The notes under the pieces: generated by a model | Told to the model about the DNA's origin: nothing | The model's database searches: none | What the model saw: the letters and a program-made list of their open reading frames with translations, nothing else | Program-made: the position numbers and the translations under genes | Shown: positions 8,228-18,237 of the stretch, one piece after another | How positions within the stretch are numbered: the stretch's first letter is position 1 | Layout of the letters: each line of letters begins with the position of its first letter | Assembly (NCBI GenBank): GCA_964568145.1 | Contig: CAZMOZ010000004.1 | Location: forward strand, 210,474 to 274,473 | DNA: 64,000 nucleotides | Source of the DNA: DSVZ01 sp964568145 | Lineage (GTDB): Bacteria; Verrucomicrobiota; Verrucomicrobiia; Limisphaerales; J093 | Direction of reading: 5' to 3'

Positions 8228-8440
8228 ATGAACGCAGTGGAGTTCACCACCGAGCTGACGAATTCGGACGTGCTACGCGTCCCGCCCGAGGTGGCCAGGC
8301 AGCTTCCCAAGACAGGCAAGGCACGGGTCATCGTCCTGACGGGCGACGAAGCCGGGGACGCCGAGTGGCGGGCGGGGGCGTACGCGCAGTTTCTGCGGGA
8401 GGATCACCCCGAAGATTCCATCTACGACGCCCTCCGCTGA
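8228..8440 (+). CDS. Antitoxin of a PemK/MazF-type module
   Basis: A 70-residue acidic protein starting MNAVEFTTELTNSDVLRVP, with a short beta-rich N-terminus (PPEVARQLPKTGKARVIVL) and an acidic tail (WRAGAYAQFLREDHPEDSIY) of the kind that wraps the toxin. It stops one base before the toxin's ATG, the standard antitoxin-first order. It presumably neutralises the ribonuclease and represses the shared promoter. The family is recognised from its tail and its partner rather than from a named DNA-binding fold. Confidence 0.78.
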   Translation: MNAVEFTTELTNSDVLRVPPEVARQLPKTGKARVIVLTGDEAGDAEWRAGAYAQFLREDHPEDSIYDALR

Positions 8441-8441
8441 C

Positions 8442-8753
8442 ATGTTCGGGGAGATTTTTCTTTGCGAATTCCCGTTCACCTCAGGCGTCGCCAGCAAGGT
8501 CCGGCCGGTGCTGGTGTTGTTTGACCTGCCGCAGGACGTGCTGATCTGCCGGGTAACCTCCGCCGCCCGGAGCGGCCTGCTGGATGTTCCGTTGCACGAC
8601 TGGAAGAAGGCCGGACTCCTCCGGCCTTCGGTGGCCTGCTTGGACCGGCTGGTGACGGCGGAAAGGACAGTGCTGCGGCGCCGTTTGGGGGTCTTGAGCG
8701 AGGCGGACAAGAACGCCGTGCGGGACCGGTGGAATCAGCACATGCGGCTTTGA
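8442..8753 (+). CDS. PemK/MazF-family endoribonuclease toxin
   Basis: A 103-residue toxin-like protein. FGEIFLCEFPFTSG and KVRPVLVLFDL match the N-terminal SH3-like barrel of PemK/MazF (the usual G-[DE]-[IV]..PF....S.KRPALVL pattern with KVRP). It goes on through ICRVTSAAR, the PSVACLDRLVTAE strand with the typical Ser/Thr, and a C-terminal LGVLSEADKNAVRDRW helix. MazF-like enzymes cut mRNA at short motifs. The gene lies one base after the antitoxin, so the two are translated together. Confidence 0.82.
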   Translation: MFGEIFLCEFPFTSGVASKVRPVLVLFDLPQDVLICRVTSAARSGLLDVPLHDWKKAGLLRPSVACLDRLVTAERTVLRRRLGVLSEADKNAVRDRWNQHMRL

Positions 8754-8950
8754 GAAAAGGACGCTGTTGCGCCGTGTTGCTAGCGGTGGCTGGAAGGTCG
8801 GGCTCCACAGGAGTCTAGCCCCACCGGAGAGCAGGATTAAGATTACGAGCAGGAGCGACCTCCCCAGACCCCAGACCCAGAACCAAGACCCCAGCCCCAC
8901 CGTTTTTCCGGCGCTTGCGTCGGCCGGCCGTTCTGGTTGACTCCCCCGCC

Positions 8951-9879
<929 letters not shown>

Positions 9880-9883
<4 letters not shown>

Positions 9884-11139
9884 ACCTGCTGCGCACCCTT
9901 CTGGCCAAGGACCTGCGCCGCGTCTGGCGCAATCCGTTGCCCTGGCTCATCCACCTGGCGGTGCCGCTGGTCATCACGGCGCTCATCGGTCTGGCGTTTG
10001 GCCGCGCCAGCGGGGAAGGCTCCGGGCTGGGCCGCATCCGCTTCGCCGTCGTGGACGAGGACGACTCGCCGCTGACGCAGTTTCTGCGCGGCGGGATGAA
10101 CCAGGGCGAAGGCGGGAAGTACCTCGAACCGGTGTTTCTCGACCGCGCCGCCGCGCTGGCCCAGCTCAACGACGACCGGCTCAGCGCCGTGCTGGTGATT
10201 CCCCAGCACTTCACCAGCGATTACCTGTCCGGCCGGGGACCCGTCACGCTTGAGCTGGTCAAGAACCCCGCCCGCTCGATTCACCCGGCGGTGCTCGAGG
10301 AGTTGCTGGGCGCGGTCGTCACGGGCCTGAACGCCCTCGCGCGCAACCTGCAATCCGAGTTTCCCGAATTCCAGGCACTGCTGGCCGGCGGCGCGGATTA
10401 CCGGCGCGTGGCGGACCTGATCGTCCGCACGGGCGAGAAGCTGGACACCGTCCGCCGTTACCTCGATCCGCCGCTGATCATGTACGAGAAGGAAGTGCGG
10501 CCCGGCGAGGCGAAGACGGGTCCGGCGCTGAATCTCTTCGGCTACCTGCTGGCCGGGCTGGCCACGATGTTCCTGTTGTTCCAGGCCAACACCGGCATGA
10601 ACGACCTGTACCGCGAGTTTGCCGGGCGCACGTTCGAGCGGTACCACACGCTGCACCAGCGGCTGCTGCCGTTTCTGGTGTCGAAGGGCGTGTTCGTGGT
10701 CGTGATGCTGCTGATCTGCGCGGCGCTCATGCTGGGCGGGGGCGGCCTCATCTTCGGCATCCGCTGGCGGCACCCGCTGCCCATCGGCCTGCTGGTGCTG
10801 GGGTTCGCCGCGTTTGGCGCCGCTTTTGCCGCGCTGTTTGCCGCGCTGATGCCCGACGCGCGGCGCGCGGACGCGCTGGCCAACCTCACGGCCATGGCCA
10901 TCGCGCTGGCCGGCGGCTGCGCCTTCCCGCCGCAAAGCCTGCCCGCCTTTCTGCGCGAAAACATCACGCCGCTGCTGCCCAGCTCGTGGCTGGCCCAGGG
11001 CATCCGCGAACTCGAGTTCGGCAGCGCGCCGGTGGACTGGCCGATGATTCTGCTCCGATTGATGGTGGTGGCGGGCGTGTTGCTGGGCCTGGCCGCCTGG
11101 CAGTTCCGCCGCCGCTTTGCCAAAGGTCTGCGCGCATGA
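9880..11139 (+). CDS. ABC-2 type permease, first subunit
   Basis: A 419-residue membrane protein of the ABC-2/NatB type. One N-terminal helix (LPWLIHLAVPLVITALIGLAF) is followed by a large extracytoplasmic domain of about 200 residues. A C-terminal bundle of about five helices follows (LFGYLLAGLATMFLLF, GVFVVVMLLICAALML, LLVLGFAAFGAAFAALFAAL and others). The mid-protein segment FVVDEDDSPLTQFLRGG-like and VLVIPQHFTSDY resemble YhgE/ABC-2 ectodomains. The start overlaps the ATPase stop (ATGA). Confidence 0.88.
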
Positions 11140-11303
11140 ACCGGAAAGCCATCATGGGAGTGCCGCGAAAAGGCGCAAAAGGATTGAGCCAGCGACCAGC
11201 TCGCTCGTTTGGCTGGAATCACCCGCCGGCTGACAAAGGAACAAGTCGCGTCAATCTCCCGGCCTTCGCTTTTGCGCTGCTTGCACCTCGTTGCGGAGTT
11301 TAG
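11140..11303 (+). other. Inter-permease spacer containing a 55-codon overlapping frame
   Basis: An ATG (11136) overlaps the permease stop as ATGA. The frame from it runs 55 codons to a TAG that touches the next permease ATG (11301-11303 then 11304). The peptide (MNRKAIMGVPRKGAKG...) resembles no protein I know and the DNA looks like inserted intergenic sequence. It may act only to pass ribosomes from one permease to the next, or be coincidence. Confidence 0.35.
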
Positions 11304-12437
11304 ATGAGACGCGTCCTCGACATCGGCCACAACGATCTGCGGCTCTTCCTCAAGAGCAAGATCGCCTACGTGTGGCTGTTCGTGGTGCCGCTGGCGTTCG
11401 TGTATTTCATGGGCTTCGCCAACCGCGGTCCGGGCGACTCCGCCAACCCGAAACCGCCCGTGCTCGTGGAGAACCTCGACGGCGGCTTCTTGGGCCGGGT
11501 GTTCCTGGACGAACTGGGCGCGCAAGGCATGCGGGTGGTGGACCCGACCAACCGCGCGCAGGCGCAACGCGGCGTCCGCCTGCCGACCCACTTCACGGCG
11601 CACATCCTGAATCACCAGCCGGCCAGGGTGGAGTTCTTCGAGCTGGCGGGCTCGGGATCGGGCGACGCGGCCATGATCGAACTGCGCGTGGTCCGGGCCT
11701 TGATCGCGATGAATTCGCGCCTGATCGAGCTGGTCACCCAGCAGGGCGAAGCCGCCCTGACCAACGAAACCGCGTGGCGGGCGGTGATGGCCCGCGAGAA
11801 CCCGGTGCGGCTGGACGCGCGGTTCGCCGGCCGCAAGCCCGTGCCGTCCGGATTCAGCTTTTCGCTGCCGGGCAACCTGGTGATGTACCTGGTGATGAAC
11901 CTGATGGTCTTCGGCGGGGCCGCGCTGGCGGCGGAGCGGCGCGGCGGCGTGCTGCGCCGGTTCAGCGTGCAGGCGGTGCGGCGCGGCGAGTTGGTGGCGG
12001 GCAAGCTCTACGGGCTCATGCTGCTCGGCGCGGTGCAGGTGGTGTTCTTCCTGGTGGTCGGTCGGTTTGTCTTCGGCGTGCCGCTGGGGGCGAACCTGCC
12101 CGCGGTGGCGGTCACATTGCTGGTGTTCACCTGGGTGGCCGCCTCGTTGGGCGTGTTGGCGGGGAGCGCGCTGCGCAACGAGGACCGCGTGGTGGGCTTG
12201 TGCGTGCTGGCCAGCCTTCTGATGGCCGCGCTGGGCGGCTGCTGGTGGCCGCTCGAAATCGCGCCGGACGCGCTCAAGACCATCGCCCACTGCCTGCCCA
12301 CCGGCTGGGCGCTGGACGCGCTGCACCGGCTCATCAGCTTCGGCGCGGGCTGGGGCGCGGTGGTCAAGCCGCTGCTGGTGCTGGCCGCTTTTGGCGCCGT
12401 GGCCACGACCCTGGCTGCCCGGTGGTTCCGCGTCTGA
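11304..12437 (+). CDS. ABC-2 type permease, second subunit
   Basis: A 377-residue paralogue of the preceding permease with the same plan: helix 1 (IAYVWLFVVPLAFVYFMGF), an ectodomain with RLPTHFTAHILNHQPARVEFFEL, and a C-terminal bundle starting GNLVMYLVMNLMVFGGAAL and including VTLLVFTWVAASLGVLAGS and VLASLLMAALGGCWWPLEI. The ERRGGVLRRF coupling-helix segment that contacts the ATPase is present. Two different permeases with one ATPase suggest a heterodimeric channel. Confidence 0.88.
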   Translation: MRRVLDIGHNDLRLFLKSKIAYVWLFVVPLAFVYFMGFANRGPGDSANPKPPVLVENLDGGFLGRVFLDELGAQGMRVVDPTNRAQAQRGVRLPTHFTAHILNHQPARVEFFELAGSGSGDAAMIELRVVRALIAMNSRLIELVTQQGEAALTNETAWRAVMARENPVRLDARFAGRKPVPSGFSFSLPGNLVMYLVMNLMVFGGAALAAERRGGVLRRFSVQAVRRGELVAGKLYGLMLLGAVQVVFFLVVGRFVFGVPLGANLPAVAVTLLVFTWVAASLGVLAGSALRNEDRVVGLCVLASLLMAALGGCWWPLEIAPDALKTIAHCLPTGWALDALHRLISFGAGWGAVVKPLLVLAAFGAVATTLAARWFRV

Positions 12438-12739
12438 ACCGGCGCGCGGCGGGGGTTTTGGGGGAACAGCCAATCCGGCTGTTCGGGCGCAGCTTGCTTT
12501 TTGTGCGAGTCCGGCCTTAACGGGGTGGGGCGAGACTCCTTCGAGCCCGCTATTTTGGTTCTTGGTTCGTTGTTTTGGCCTTCGACTTTCGACCCACTGG
12601 CGGGTTGCCCGGGCCGCTCGCTGCCGGCAAGAAATTGAGCCGTGTCCCGGCTGTTCCCGTCGGCGGCACCGCCAAGGTTGCGCCGCCCGGAGGCGGACAC
12701 TACACTGCGTCGCGCTGGTAATCTGGCGTTTACCCTCAC
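12438..12739. other. Intergenic region with a terminator-like hairpin
   Basis: A perfect 8-bp stem, GAACAGCC-aatcc-GGCTGTTC (12464-12484), lies 26 bases after the permease stop. A T5 run follows 13 bases downstream, too far for a textbook intrinsic terminator, so termination is only possible. Around 12555-12600 there is a low-complexity TTGGTTCTTGGTTCG-like stretch. The promoter for rseP-ispG should lie in the last 100 bases; I cannot fix it. Confidence 0.45.
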
Positions 12740-14164
12740 ATGCAGGATGTATTGATGTGGCTTTACGTGACCGCCGCCGTGGTGCTGATGTTTGGCGCCT
12801 CGGTGTTCGTTCACGAGCTCGGGCACTTTCTGGTCGCGTTGAAGCGAGGCATGAAGGTGGAGGCCTTCGCCATCGGGTTCGGCCCGCGCATCTGGAGCCG
12901 GGTGCGTGACGGCATCGAGTATTCGATCCGGTGGATTCCGGCCGGCGGCTTTGTGCGGCTGCCGCAGATGATTACTTCCGAGGCGCTGGAAGGCGGCAAG
13001 TCCGGCGCGCCGCCTCCACCCCCCGCCTCGCCGCTCTCGAAAATCCTGGTGGCCTTTGCCGGGCCGGCCATGAACGTGGTTTTCGCCTTCCTCATCGCCG
13101 TGGTGGTCTATTTCGCCGGCCTGCCCGTGCCGGTGAATCCCGCCGTCATCGGCCACGTTGATGCCGACTCGCCCGAGTACGCGCTGGGCATCCGCCCGGG
13201 CGACCGGATCGTGGCGGTGAACGGCAAGGCGGTGGATTCCTGGGAGGACGTGGCCGAGACCGTGATGCTGGCGCGCACGAACGTCTTCGCGGTGACGGTG
13301 GAACGCGCCGGCCGGCGCGAGACTTATTCCCTGACCGCCGGCACCAGCGAGGTGCTCGGCGGGTTGAAGATGCTGAATCTGGAGCCGGAGGATCATCCGG
13401 TGGTGCGCGGCGTGCTCGACGGCAGCGCGGCGGAGGCGGTGGGTTTGCAGCCGGGCGACACGGTGGTGTCCTTCGCCGGCGTGCCGATTGCCGGCCGAGA
13501 GCAGTTCATCAAGCTGATCCAGCAACGGCCCGGCCAGCCGACCGAACTGGTGGTGACGCGCGATGGCCAGGAAGTCCGCCTCACCATCACCCCGCGGCTC
13601 AACCCCGCCACCGGCAAGGGCTTGATCGGCGCGGAAATCGGCGGCAGCGACAAGGTGGTGTATCAGGTCCGGCGGCCGGGGCCCACGCCGTGGGAGAACT
13701 TCCGCGAAGTCTGGGAGCGCACCATCGGCACCATCAGCGCCTTGATCCATTCCAAGGAAACGGGCGTCGGCGCCAAGGATTTGTCCGGCCCGGTCGGCAT
13801 CTTCGCTTACCTGGCCGCGCAGGTGTCCATTGACTACCGGCTGGCGCTGAACTTCCTCGTGTTGCTGAACCTCAATCTCGCCATCCTGAACCTCCTGCCC
13901 ATCCCGGTGCTGGACGGCGGGCACATCCTGCTGGCGTTGTTCGAATGGGTGCGCGGCCGGCCGCTGAGTCTGCGGATCGTCGAGTACACCACCACCGGCT
14001 TCGCGCTGCTGCTGCTTTCGTTCATGCTGTACGTGACCTTCTTCGACATCAAACGCATCCCGCTCATCCGGCTGCTCTTTGGCCGCGAGACGCAGGTGCA
14101 GCAGCAGGTTGAACCACCCCCGCCCCCGCCAGCGGAGGCCGCGCCCACACCCGCCCACCCATGA
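12740..14164 (+). CDS. rseP: Site-2 membrane metalloprotease RseP
   Basis: A 474-residue M50 intramembrane protease that cleaves membrane proteins such as anti-sigma factors after a first periplasmic cut. The zinc motif HELGH is at residues 25-29 in the first membrane helix. Two PDZ-type domains occupy the periplasmic middle (about 135-220 around IRPGDRIVAVNG, and about 225-300 around LQPGDTVVSFAG). The second zinc-site motif is NLLPIPVLDGGH near residue 390. The C-terminus has an unusual proline run (EPPPPPPAEAAP). ATG 12755 is an alternative start. The stop overlaps the ispG start (ATGA), the common bacterial pairing with isoprenoid genes; dxr is not adjacent here. Confidence 0.93.
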   Translation: MQDVLMWLYVTAAVVLMFGASVFVHELGHFLVALKRGMKVEAFAIGFGPRIWSRVRDGIEYSIRWIPAGGFVRLPQMITSEALEGGKSGAPPPPPASPLSKILVAFAGPAMNVVFAFLIAVVVYFAGLPVPVNPAVIGHVDADSPEYALGIRPGDRIVAVNGKAVDSWEDVAETVMLARTNVFAVTVERAGRRETYSLTAGTSEVLGGLKMLNLEPEDHPVVRGVLDGSAAEAVGLQPGDTVVSFAGVPIAGREQFIKLIQQRPGQPTELVVTRDGQEVRLTITPRLNPATGKGLIGAEIGGSDKVVYQVRRPGPTPWENFREVWERTIGTISALIHSKETGVGAKDLSGPVGIFAYLAAQVSIDYRLALNFLVLLNLNLAILNLLPIPVLDGGHILLALFEWVRGRPLSLRIVEYTTTGFALLLLSFMLYVTFFDIKRIPLIRLLFGRETQVQQQVEPPPPPPAEAAPTPAHP

Positions 14165-15957
14165 AGTACTGCGAGTCGGTTTACCGCTTTGCCCGGCGGC
14201 GGACGCGGGAGGTGGTGGTGGGCGATCCCGCCCGTGGCGGCATCGTCATCGGCGGCGACCACCCGGTGGTGAAGCAGTCCATGATCACCTGCGACACCAT
14301 GGACACTGCGGCGTGCGTGCGCGAGACGCTGGCGCTGGTCGAGGCGGGCTGCCAGTTGGTGCGCATCACCGCGCCCACGGTGAAGGACGCCGCGAACCTC
14401 GAGCACATCGTGCGCGAGCTGCGCCAGCGCGGCTGCCACGTGCCCATTGTGGCGGACATCCACTTCAAGCCGGAGGCCGCGCTCGAGGCCGCCCGGTGGG
14501 TCGAAAAGGTCCGCATCAACCCCGGCAACTACGCGGACTCGAAGAAGTTCGCCGTCAAGGAATACACGGACGAGCAGTACGCCGCCGAGCTGGCGCGCCT
14601 CGAGGAGCGCTTCACCCCGCTGGTCCTGTTGTGCCGGCAACTGGGCCGCGCCCTGCGCATTGGCACCAACCACGGCTCGCTCTCCGACCGCGTCCTGAAC
14701 CGCTACGGCGACACGCCGATGGGCATGGTGGAGAGCGCGCTCGAGTTCGCCCGCCTCTGCCGGAAGCACGAGTTCCACAACTTCGTGTTCTCGATGAAGG
14801 CCAGCAACCCGAAGGTGGTCATCGAATGCTACCGGCTGCTGGCCGCCCGCCTGGCCGAACTGGGCCCGGACTGGAACTACCCGTTGCATCTGGGCGTCAC
14901 CGAAGCCGGCGAGGGCGAAGACGGCCGCATCAAGTCCGCCATCGGCATCGGCGCGCTGCTCTGCGACGGCCTGGGCGACACCATCCGCGTGAGCCTCACC
15001 GAGGACTCGATCCACGAAATCCCGGTCTGCGAGGAGCTGCTCCGGCTCACGCCCCGGTTGGTCCACACCGCGCCCGTGCCCGAGCTGCCCGTGCCGTTCG
15101 ACCCGTACACCTTCACCCGCCCGCCCACGCCGGTCCTCGAGCTGGCCGAGGGCGTGCGCTGCGGCGGCGAGGAAACCGTGCGCGTGGTGGTGACCCGCGC
15201 CGCCTTCGAAGACCTCGCCCCCCAGGTCGGGCGGCGGGACGACGTCCGGCCCGAGGCGGTGTACGAGGAGCTGAACGTGCTCGAATTGGACCCGCGCCTA
15301 GACCTCGCGCCCGAGGCCATCCCGTGCGACACCCAACTGGTCACGGTCAAGGACGGCCTGGACCTGCCGGCCATTGCCGCCTTTCGCCTCCTGGCCGCGC
15401 GCCTGCACCGGCTGGGCCGCCGCAACCCGATCTTGTTGAAAGACACCCTGCGCCTGGAAGCGTCCCCCCTGCCGCCGGAACGCGCCCTCTTGCAAGCTGC
15501 CGTCGTGCTCGGCGCGCTGCTGGCCGACGGCATCGGCGACGCCATTCTGGTGCGGGGTGAGGCCGACGCGAGGCGGGCCCTGCGGCTGGCCTACAACATC
15601 CTCCAGGCGGCGGGCGTGCGGTCCTTCAAGACCGATTACGTCGCCTGCCCGAGTTGCGGCCGCACCCTGTTCAACCTTCAGACCGTCACCGCGCGCATCA
15701 AGGCCCGCACGCAGCACCTCAAGGGCGTCAAGATTGCCATCATGGGCTGCATCGTGAACGGCCCGGGCGAGATGGCGGACGCGCATTTCGGCTACGTGGG
15801 CGGCGCGCCGGGCAAGGTGAACCTGTACGTGGGCAAGACACCGGTGAAGTTCAACATCCCCGAGGCCGAGGCGGTGGACCGCCTGGTGGACCTGATCAAG
15901 GAACACGGCCAATGGGTCGAACCCGAACCTGCCCCAGCCAATGCCCCGGTGGCTTGA
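14161..15957 (+). CDS. ispG: 4-hydroxy-3-methylbut-2-enyl-diphosphate synthase, long form
   Basis: IspG (GcpE) makes HMBPP from the cyclic diphosphate MEcPP in the MEP isoprenoid pathway. At 598 residues this is the long form (with an extra TIM-like insert) known from Chlamydiae, Bacteroidetes, plants and Verrucomicrobia, against about 370 in E. coli. The N-terminal barrel has VKQSMITCDTMDT, VRITAPTVKDA, VADIHFKPE and VRINPGNYA. The [4Fe-4S] ligands are Cys496 and Cys499 (CPSCGR) and Cys530 (GCIVNGPGE). ATGA overlap with rseP implies coupled translation. Confidence 0.96.
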   Translation: MKYCESVYRFARRRTREVVVGDPARGGIVIGGDHPVVKQSMITCDTMDTAACVRETLALVEAGCQLVRITAPTVKDAANLEHIVRELRQRGCHVPIVADIHFKPEAALEAARWVEKVRINPGNYADSKKFAVKEYTDEQYAAELARLEERFTPLVLLCRQLGRALRIGTNHGSLSDRVLNRYGDTPMGMVESALEFARLCRKHEFHNFVFSMKASNPKVVIECYRLLAARLAELGPDWNYPLHLGVTEAGEGEDGRIKSAIGIGALLCDGLGDTIRVSLTEDSIHEIPVCEELLRLTPRLVHTAPVPELPVPFDPYTFTRPPTPVLELAEGVRCGGEETVRVVVTRAAFEDLAPQVGRRDDVRPEAVYEELNVLELDPRLDLAPEAIPCDTQLVTVKDGLDLPAIAAFRLLAARLHRLGRRNPILLKDTLRLEASPLPPERALLQAAVVLGALLADGIGDAILVRGEADARRALRLAYNILQAAGVRSFKTDYVACPSCGRTLFNLQTVTARIKARTQHLKGVKIAIMGCIVNGPGEMADAHFGYVGGAPGKVNLYVGKTPVKFNIPEAEAVDRLVDLIKEHGQWVEPEPAPANAPVA

Positions 15958-15974
15958 CCGCCAGAGAAGTTCGG

Positions 15975-15995
15975 GGGCCGACCGCGGGTCGGCCC
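15975..15995. repeat. Perfect GC-rich hairpin after ispG
   Basis: GGGCCGACC-gcg-GGTCGGCCC forms a 9-bp perfect stem 18 bases after the ispG stop; a related GGCCGACCCC half-site follows. There is no T-run, so it is either a REP-like palindrome or a weak terminator. Confidence 0.5.
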
Positions 15996-16077
15996 GTCGG
16001 CGGCCGACCCCGGCCAGCCTTCGTTGTGCGGTTCACGTACCTGTCACCAGGGAGGCTTGGGCCGTGTATCCAAGCTG

Positions 16078-17175
16078 ATGCCTCCTGAACCAGCACGGTC
16101 GGCGGGCGGGCCAAACTGCCGCTCACGGGCCCCCGCTTGGGTGTTGTTGTTGCTGGCCCCGGCCATCGGAGAATTGCTCAGCGGGTCGTCGCCGCCGGCC
16201 GAGTTTTTCAACCCCGTGGTGTTCGCCCTGCAGGTGGCCCTGTACGGCAGCGGAGCCGTGCTGGCCCGGGAACTGACCTGCCTCTGGCGGAAGGGCTGGC
16301 CCACGCTGCTCACTTTGGGCGTGGCCTATGCCATCATCGAGGAAGGATTGTGCTGCAAAAGCTTCTTCGACCCGCACTGGCCGGATGTGGGCTTGCTCGG
16401 CTCGCACGGGCGCTGGCTGGGGGTGAATTGGGTCTGGACGGTCCTGCTGACCGGCTATCACGCCGTGTTCAGCATCCTGGTGCCGGTGGCCCTGGTGGAA
16501 CTGGCCTTCCCGGCGCAACGCGGGGAATCCTGGACGGGACCGCGTTTCCGCCGGGTGTTGCTGGGGCTGCTCCTGACCGTGGTGGTGCTGGGCTTGCTGA
16601 TGTTTCCCGATGCCGCCAAACCGTATCGTCCGCCCGTGGTGGGGTACGCGCTGAGCGCGATACTGGTGATCGCGCTCATCGGACTGGCTGCGCGAATGCC
16701 CGCTGTGGTTTCGCTCTGGCCCGCCAAGGTGCCCCCGGGCCGGGGCGACGTCTCGCCGCCGGGTGCACAAGTGCCGGCAAAGGCACCGGCTCGACCCATC
16801 GCGTTCGGCCTGACGGCGTTCCTGGGCACGCTAGGATGGTTTGGGGTTTCCTGGGTTTTGCCCCATACGGGATTGCCGCCGGTGGGAACCGTCGCGCTCG
16901 GATTGCTGGTGATCGGGGTGGTCGCGGGCGGACTCGGCCGGCTGGCCGGGGGCGATTTATCCCGCTTGGAGCCGCGGCACCGCTGGGCGCTCTGCGCGGG
17001 CTGCCTTTTGTTTTTCATCCTGCTGGCCCCGATCCAGGAGGCCACCAATGCCCAACGCCCCGACAACACCACCGGCATGACCGCCGTGGGGCTGGCCTTC
17101 GCCCTGGGGTTGATCTGGCTGCGCCACCGCCTGCGCCGCGACCGGGTGAATCCGGGACTACCCGAGCAAGCGTGA
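16078..17175 (+). CDS. Multi-spanning membrane protein of unknown function
   Basis: A 365-residue integral membrane protein with about nine hydrophobic helices (for example WVLLLLAPAIGELLSG, VVFALQVALYGSGAVLA, LLLTVVVLGLLMF, LSAILVIALIGLAA, LGLLVIGVVAGGLGRL). The loop after the third helix has AIIEEGLCCKSFFDPHW, which recalls the EE motif of CPBP intramembrane proteases, but the arginine is missing and I do not assign that family. Start at 16078 (MPPEPARSAGG) gives a short tail before helix 1. No homologue is recognised. Confidence 0.65.
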   Translation: MPPEPARSAGGPNCRSRAPAWVLLLLAPAIGELLSGSSPPAEFFNPVVFALQVALYGSGAVLARELTCLWRKGWPTLLTLGVAYAIIEEGLCCKSFFDPHWPDVGLLGSHGRWLGVNWVWTVLLTGYHAVFSILVPVALVELAFPAQRGESWTGPRFRRVLLGLLLTVVVLGLLMFPDAAKPYRPPVVGYALSAILVIALIGLAARMPAVVSLWPAKVPPGRGDVSPPGAQVPAKAPARPIAFGLTAFLGTLGWFGVSWVLPHTGLPPVGTVALGLLVIGVVAGGLGRLAGGDLSRLEPRHRWALCAGCLLFFILLAPIQEATNAQRPDNTTGMTAVGLAFALGLIWLRHRLRRDRVNPGLPEQA

Positions 17176-17330
17176 GAAACCGGGCGCGCGCCGAAGGCTG
17201 GACCGCCGCCGGCGAGGATCGAAACTGCCGGTTAGCCCGGGGACAGCAGCCGCTAAGCCCCCTAAAGACGCCGCCGGTTCCGTGCCTTCCCGCCCTTGTT
17301 CCCCCGTGGACGCGCTCCTACACTGGCGCC

Positions 17331-18227
17331 ATGAAACGCGCCGCCCCACGCTCCCGGGTCACGCTGGGCTTGCTCCAAACTGCCTGCTCGACCGACCCGG
17401 CGGACAACCTGGCCCGCACCCTCGACCGCGCCGACCGGGCCGCGCGCGACGGCGCCCAAATCCTCTGCACCCAGGAGCTGTTCCGCTCGCAGTACTTCTG
17501 CCAGGCCGAGGACCACGCAAACTTCGCGCTGGCCGAGCCGATCCCCGGCCCGAGCACGGCAGCCTTCCAAAAGCTCGCCCGCCGGCGCCGGGTGGTGGTC
17601 ATCGCCTCGCTCTTCGAGCGCCGCGCCGCCGGCCTGTTCCACAACACGGCGGTGGTCATTGACGCCGACGGCGCGTTGCTCGGGTGCTACCGCAAGATGC
17701 ACATCCCGGACGACCCGCTGTACTTCGAGAAGTTCTATTTCACCCCCGGCGACCTGGGCTTCCGCGCCTGGGCCACGCGCCACGGCCCGGTGGGCGTGCT
17801 GGTGTGCTGGGACCAGTGGTTCCCCGAGGCCGCCCGGCTTACCGCATTGGCCGGCGCGCAAATCCTGCTTTACCCCACGGCCATCGGCTGGCATCCGGCC
17901 GAGAAGTCCGAGCACGGCGCCGCCCAGCATCAGGCCTGGGAAACCATCCAGCGCGCGCACGCCATCGCCAACGGCTGCTTCGTGGCGGCCGTCAACCGCG
18001 TGGGCCACGAGCGGCCTTACGGCGGCGACGGCATCGAGTTCTGGGGCCAGAGCTTCGTGGCCGGTCCCCAGGGGCAGGTCCTCGCCCGGGCCTCGGCCGA
18101 CCGCGAGGAGACGTTGCTGGTGACCGTGGACCTGGCAGCGTGCGAAACCACGCGCACGCACTGGCCCTTCCTGCGGGACCGGCGCGTGGACGCTTACGGC
18201 GACCTCACCCGGCGCTGGCGCGATTAA
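17331..18227 (+). CDS. aguB: N-carbamoylputrescine amidase-like carbon-nitrogen hydrolase
   Basis: A 298-residue nitrilase-superfamily amidase. The catalytic triad is visible: Glu in CTQELFRSQYFC, Lys in YRKMHIPDDPLYFEK, Cys in VLVCWDQWFPEAARL. The QYFC, KFYFTPGD, YPTAIGW and EFWGQSF motifs are those of AguB, which turns N-carbamoylputrescine into putrescine in the agmatine route of polyamine synthesis. The frame stays open far upstream, but the family N-terminus RVTLGLLQTACS fixes the start near 17331. The agmatine deiminase partner (aguA) is not in the window. The next gene starts 10 bases on and is likely co-transcribed. Confidence 0.9.
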   Translation: MKRAAPRSRVTLGLLQTACSTDPADNLARTLDRADRAARDGAQILCTQELFRSQYFCQAEDHANFALAEPIPGPSTAAFQKLARRRRVVVIASLFERRAAGLFHNTAVVIDADGALLGCYRKMHIPDDPLYFEKFYFTPGDLGFRAWATRHGPVGVLVCWDQWFPEAARLTALAGAQILLYPTAIGWHPAEKSEHGAAQHQAWETIQRAHAIANGCFVAAVNRVGHERPYGGDGIEFWGQSFVAGPQGQVLARASADREETLLVTVDLAACETTRTHWPFLRDRRVDAYGDLTRRWRD

Positions 18228-18237
18228 CCCGCCCGCC

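Noticed and set aside
12464..12497. Hairpin after the ABC permease as a firm terminator
   Set aside because: The T-run begins 13 bases after the stem, so it is mentioned only as terminator-like in the region entry.
12008..14158. A 716-codon open frame antisense to rseP
   Set aside because: His/Gln/Arg-rich composition typical of shadow frames opposite GC-rich genes; the plus strand codes a complete RseP.
16360..16400. EE motif in the membrane protein as a CPBP protease site
   Set aside because: The motif reads EEGLCCK; the arginine and the later conserved histidines of CPBP proteases are not evident.
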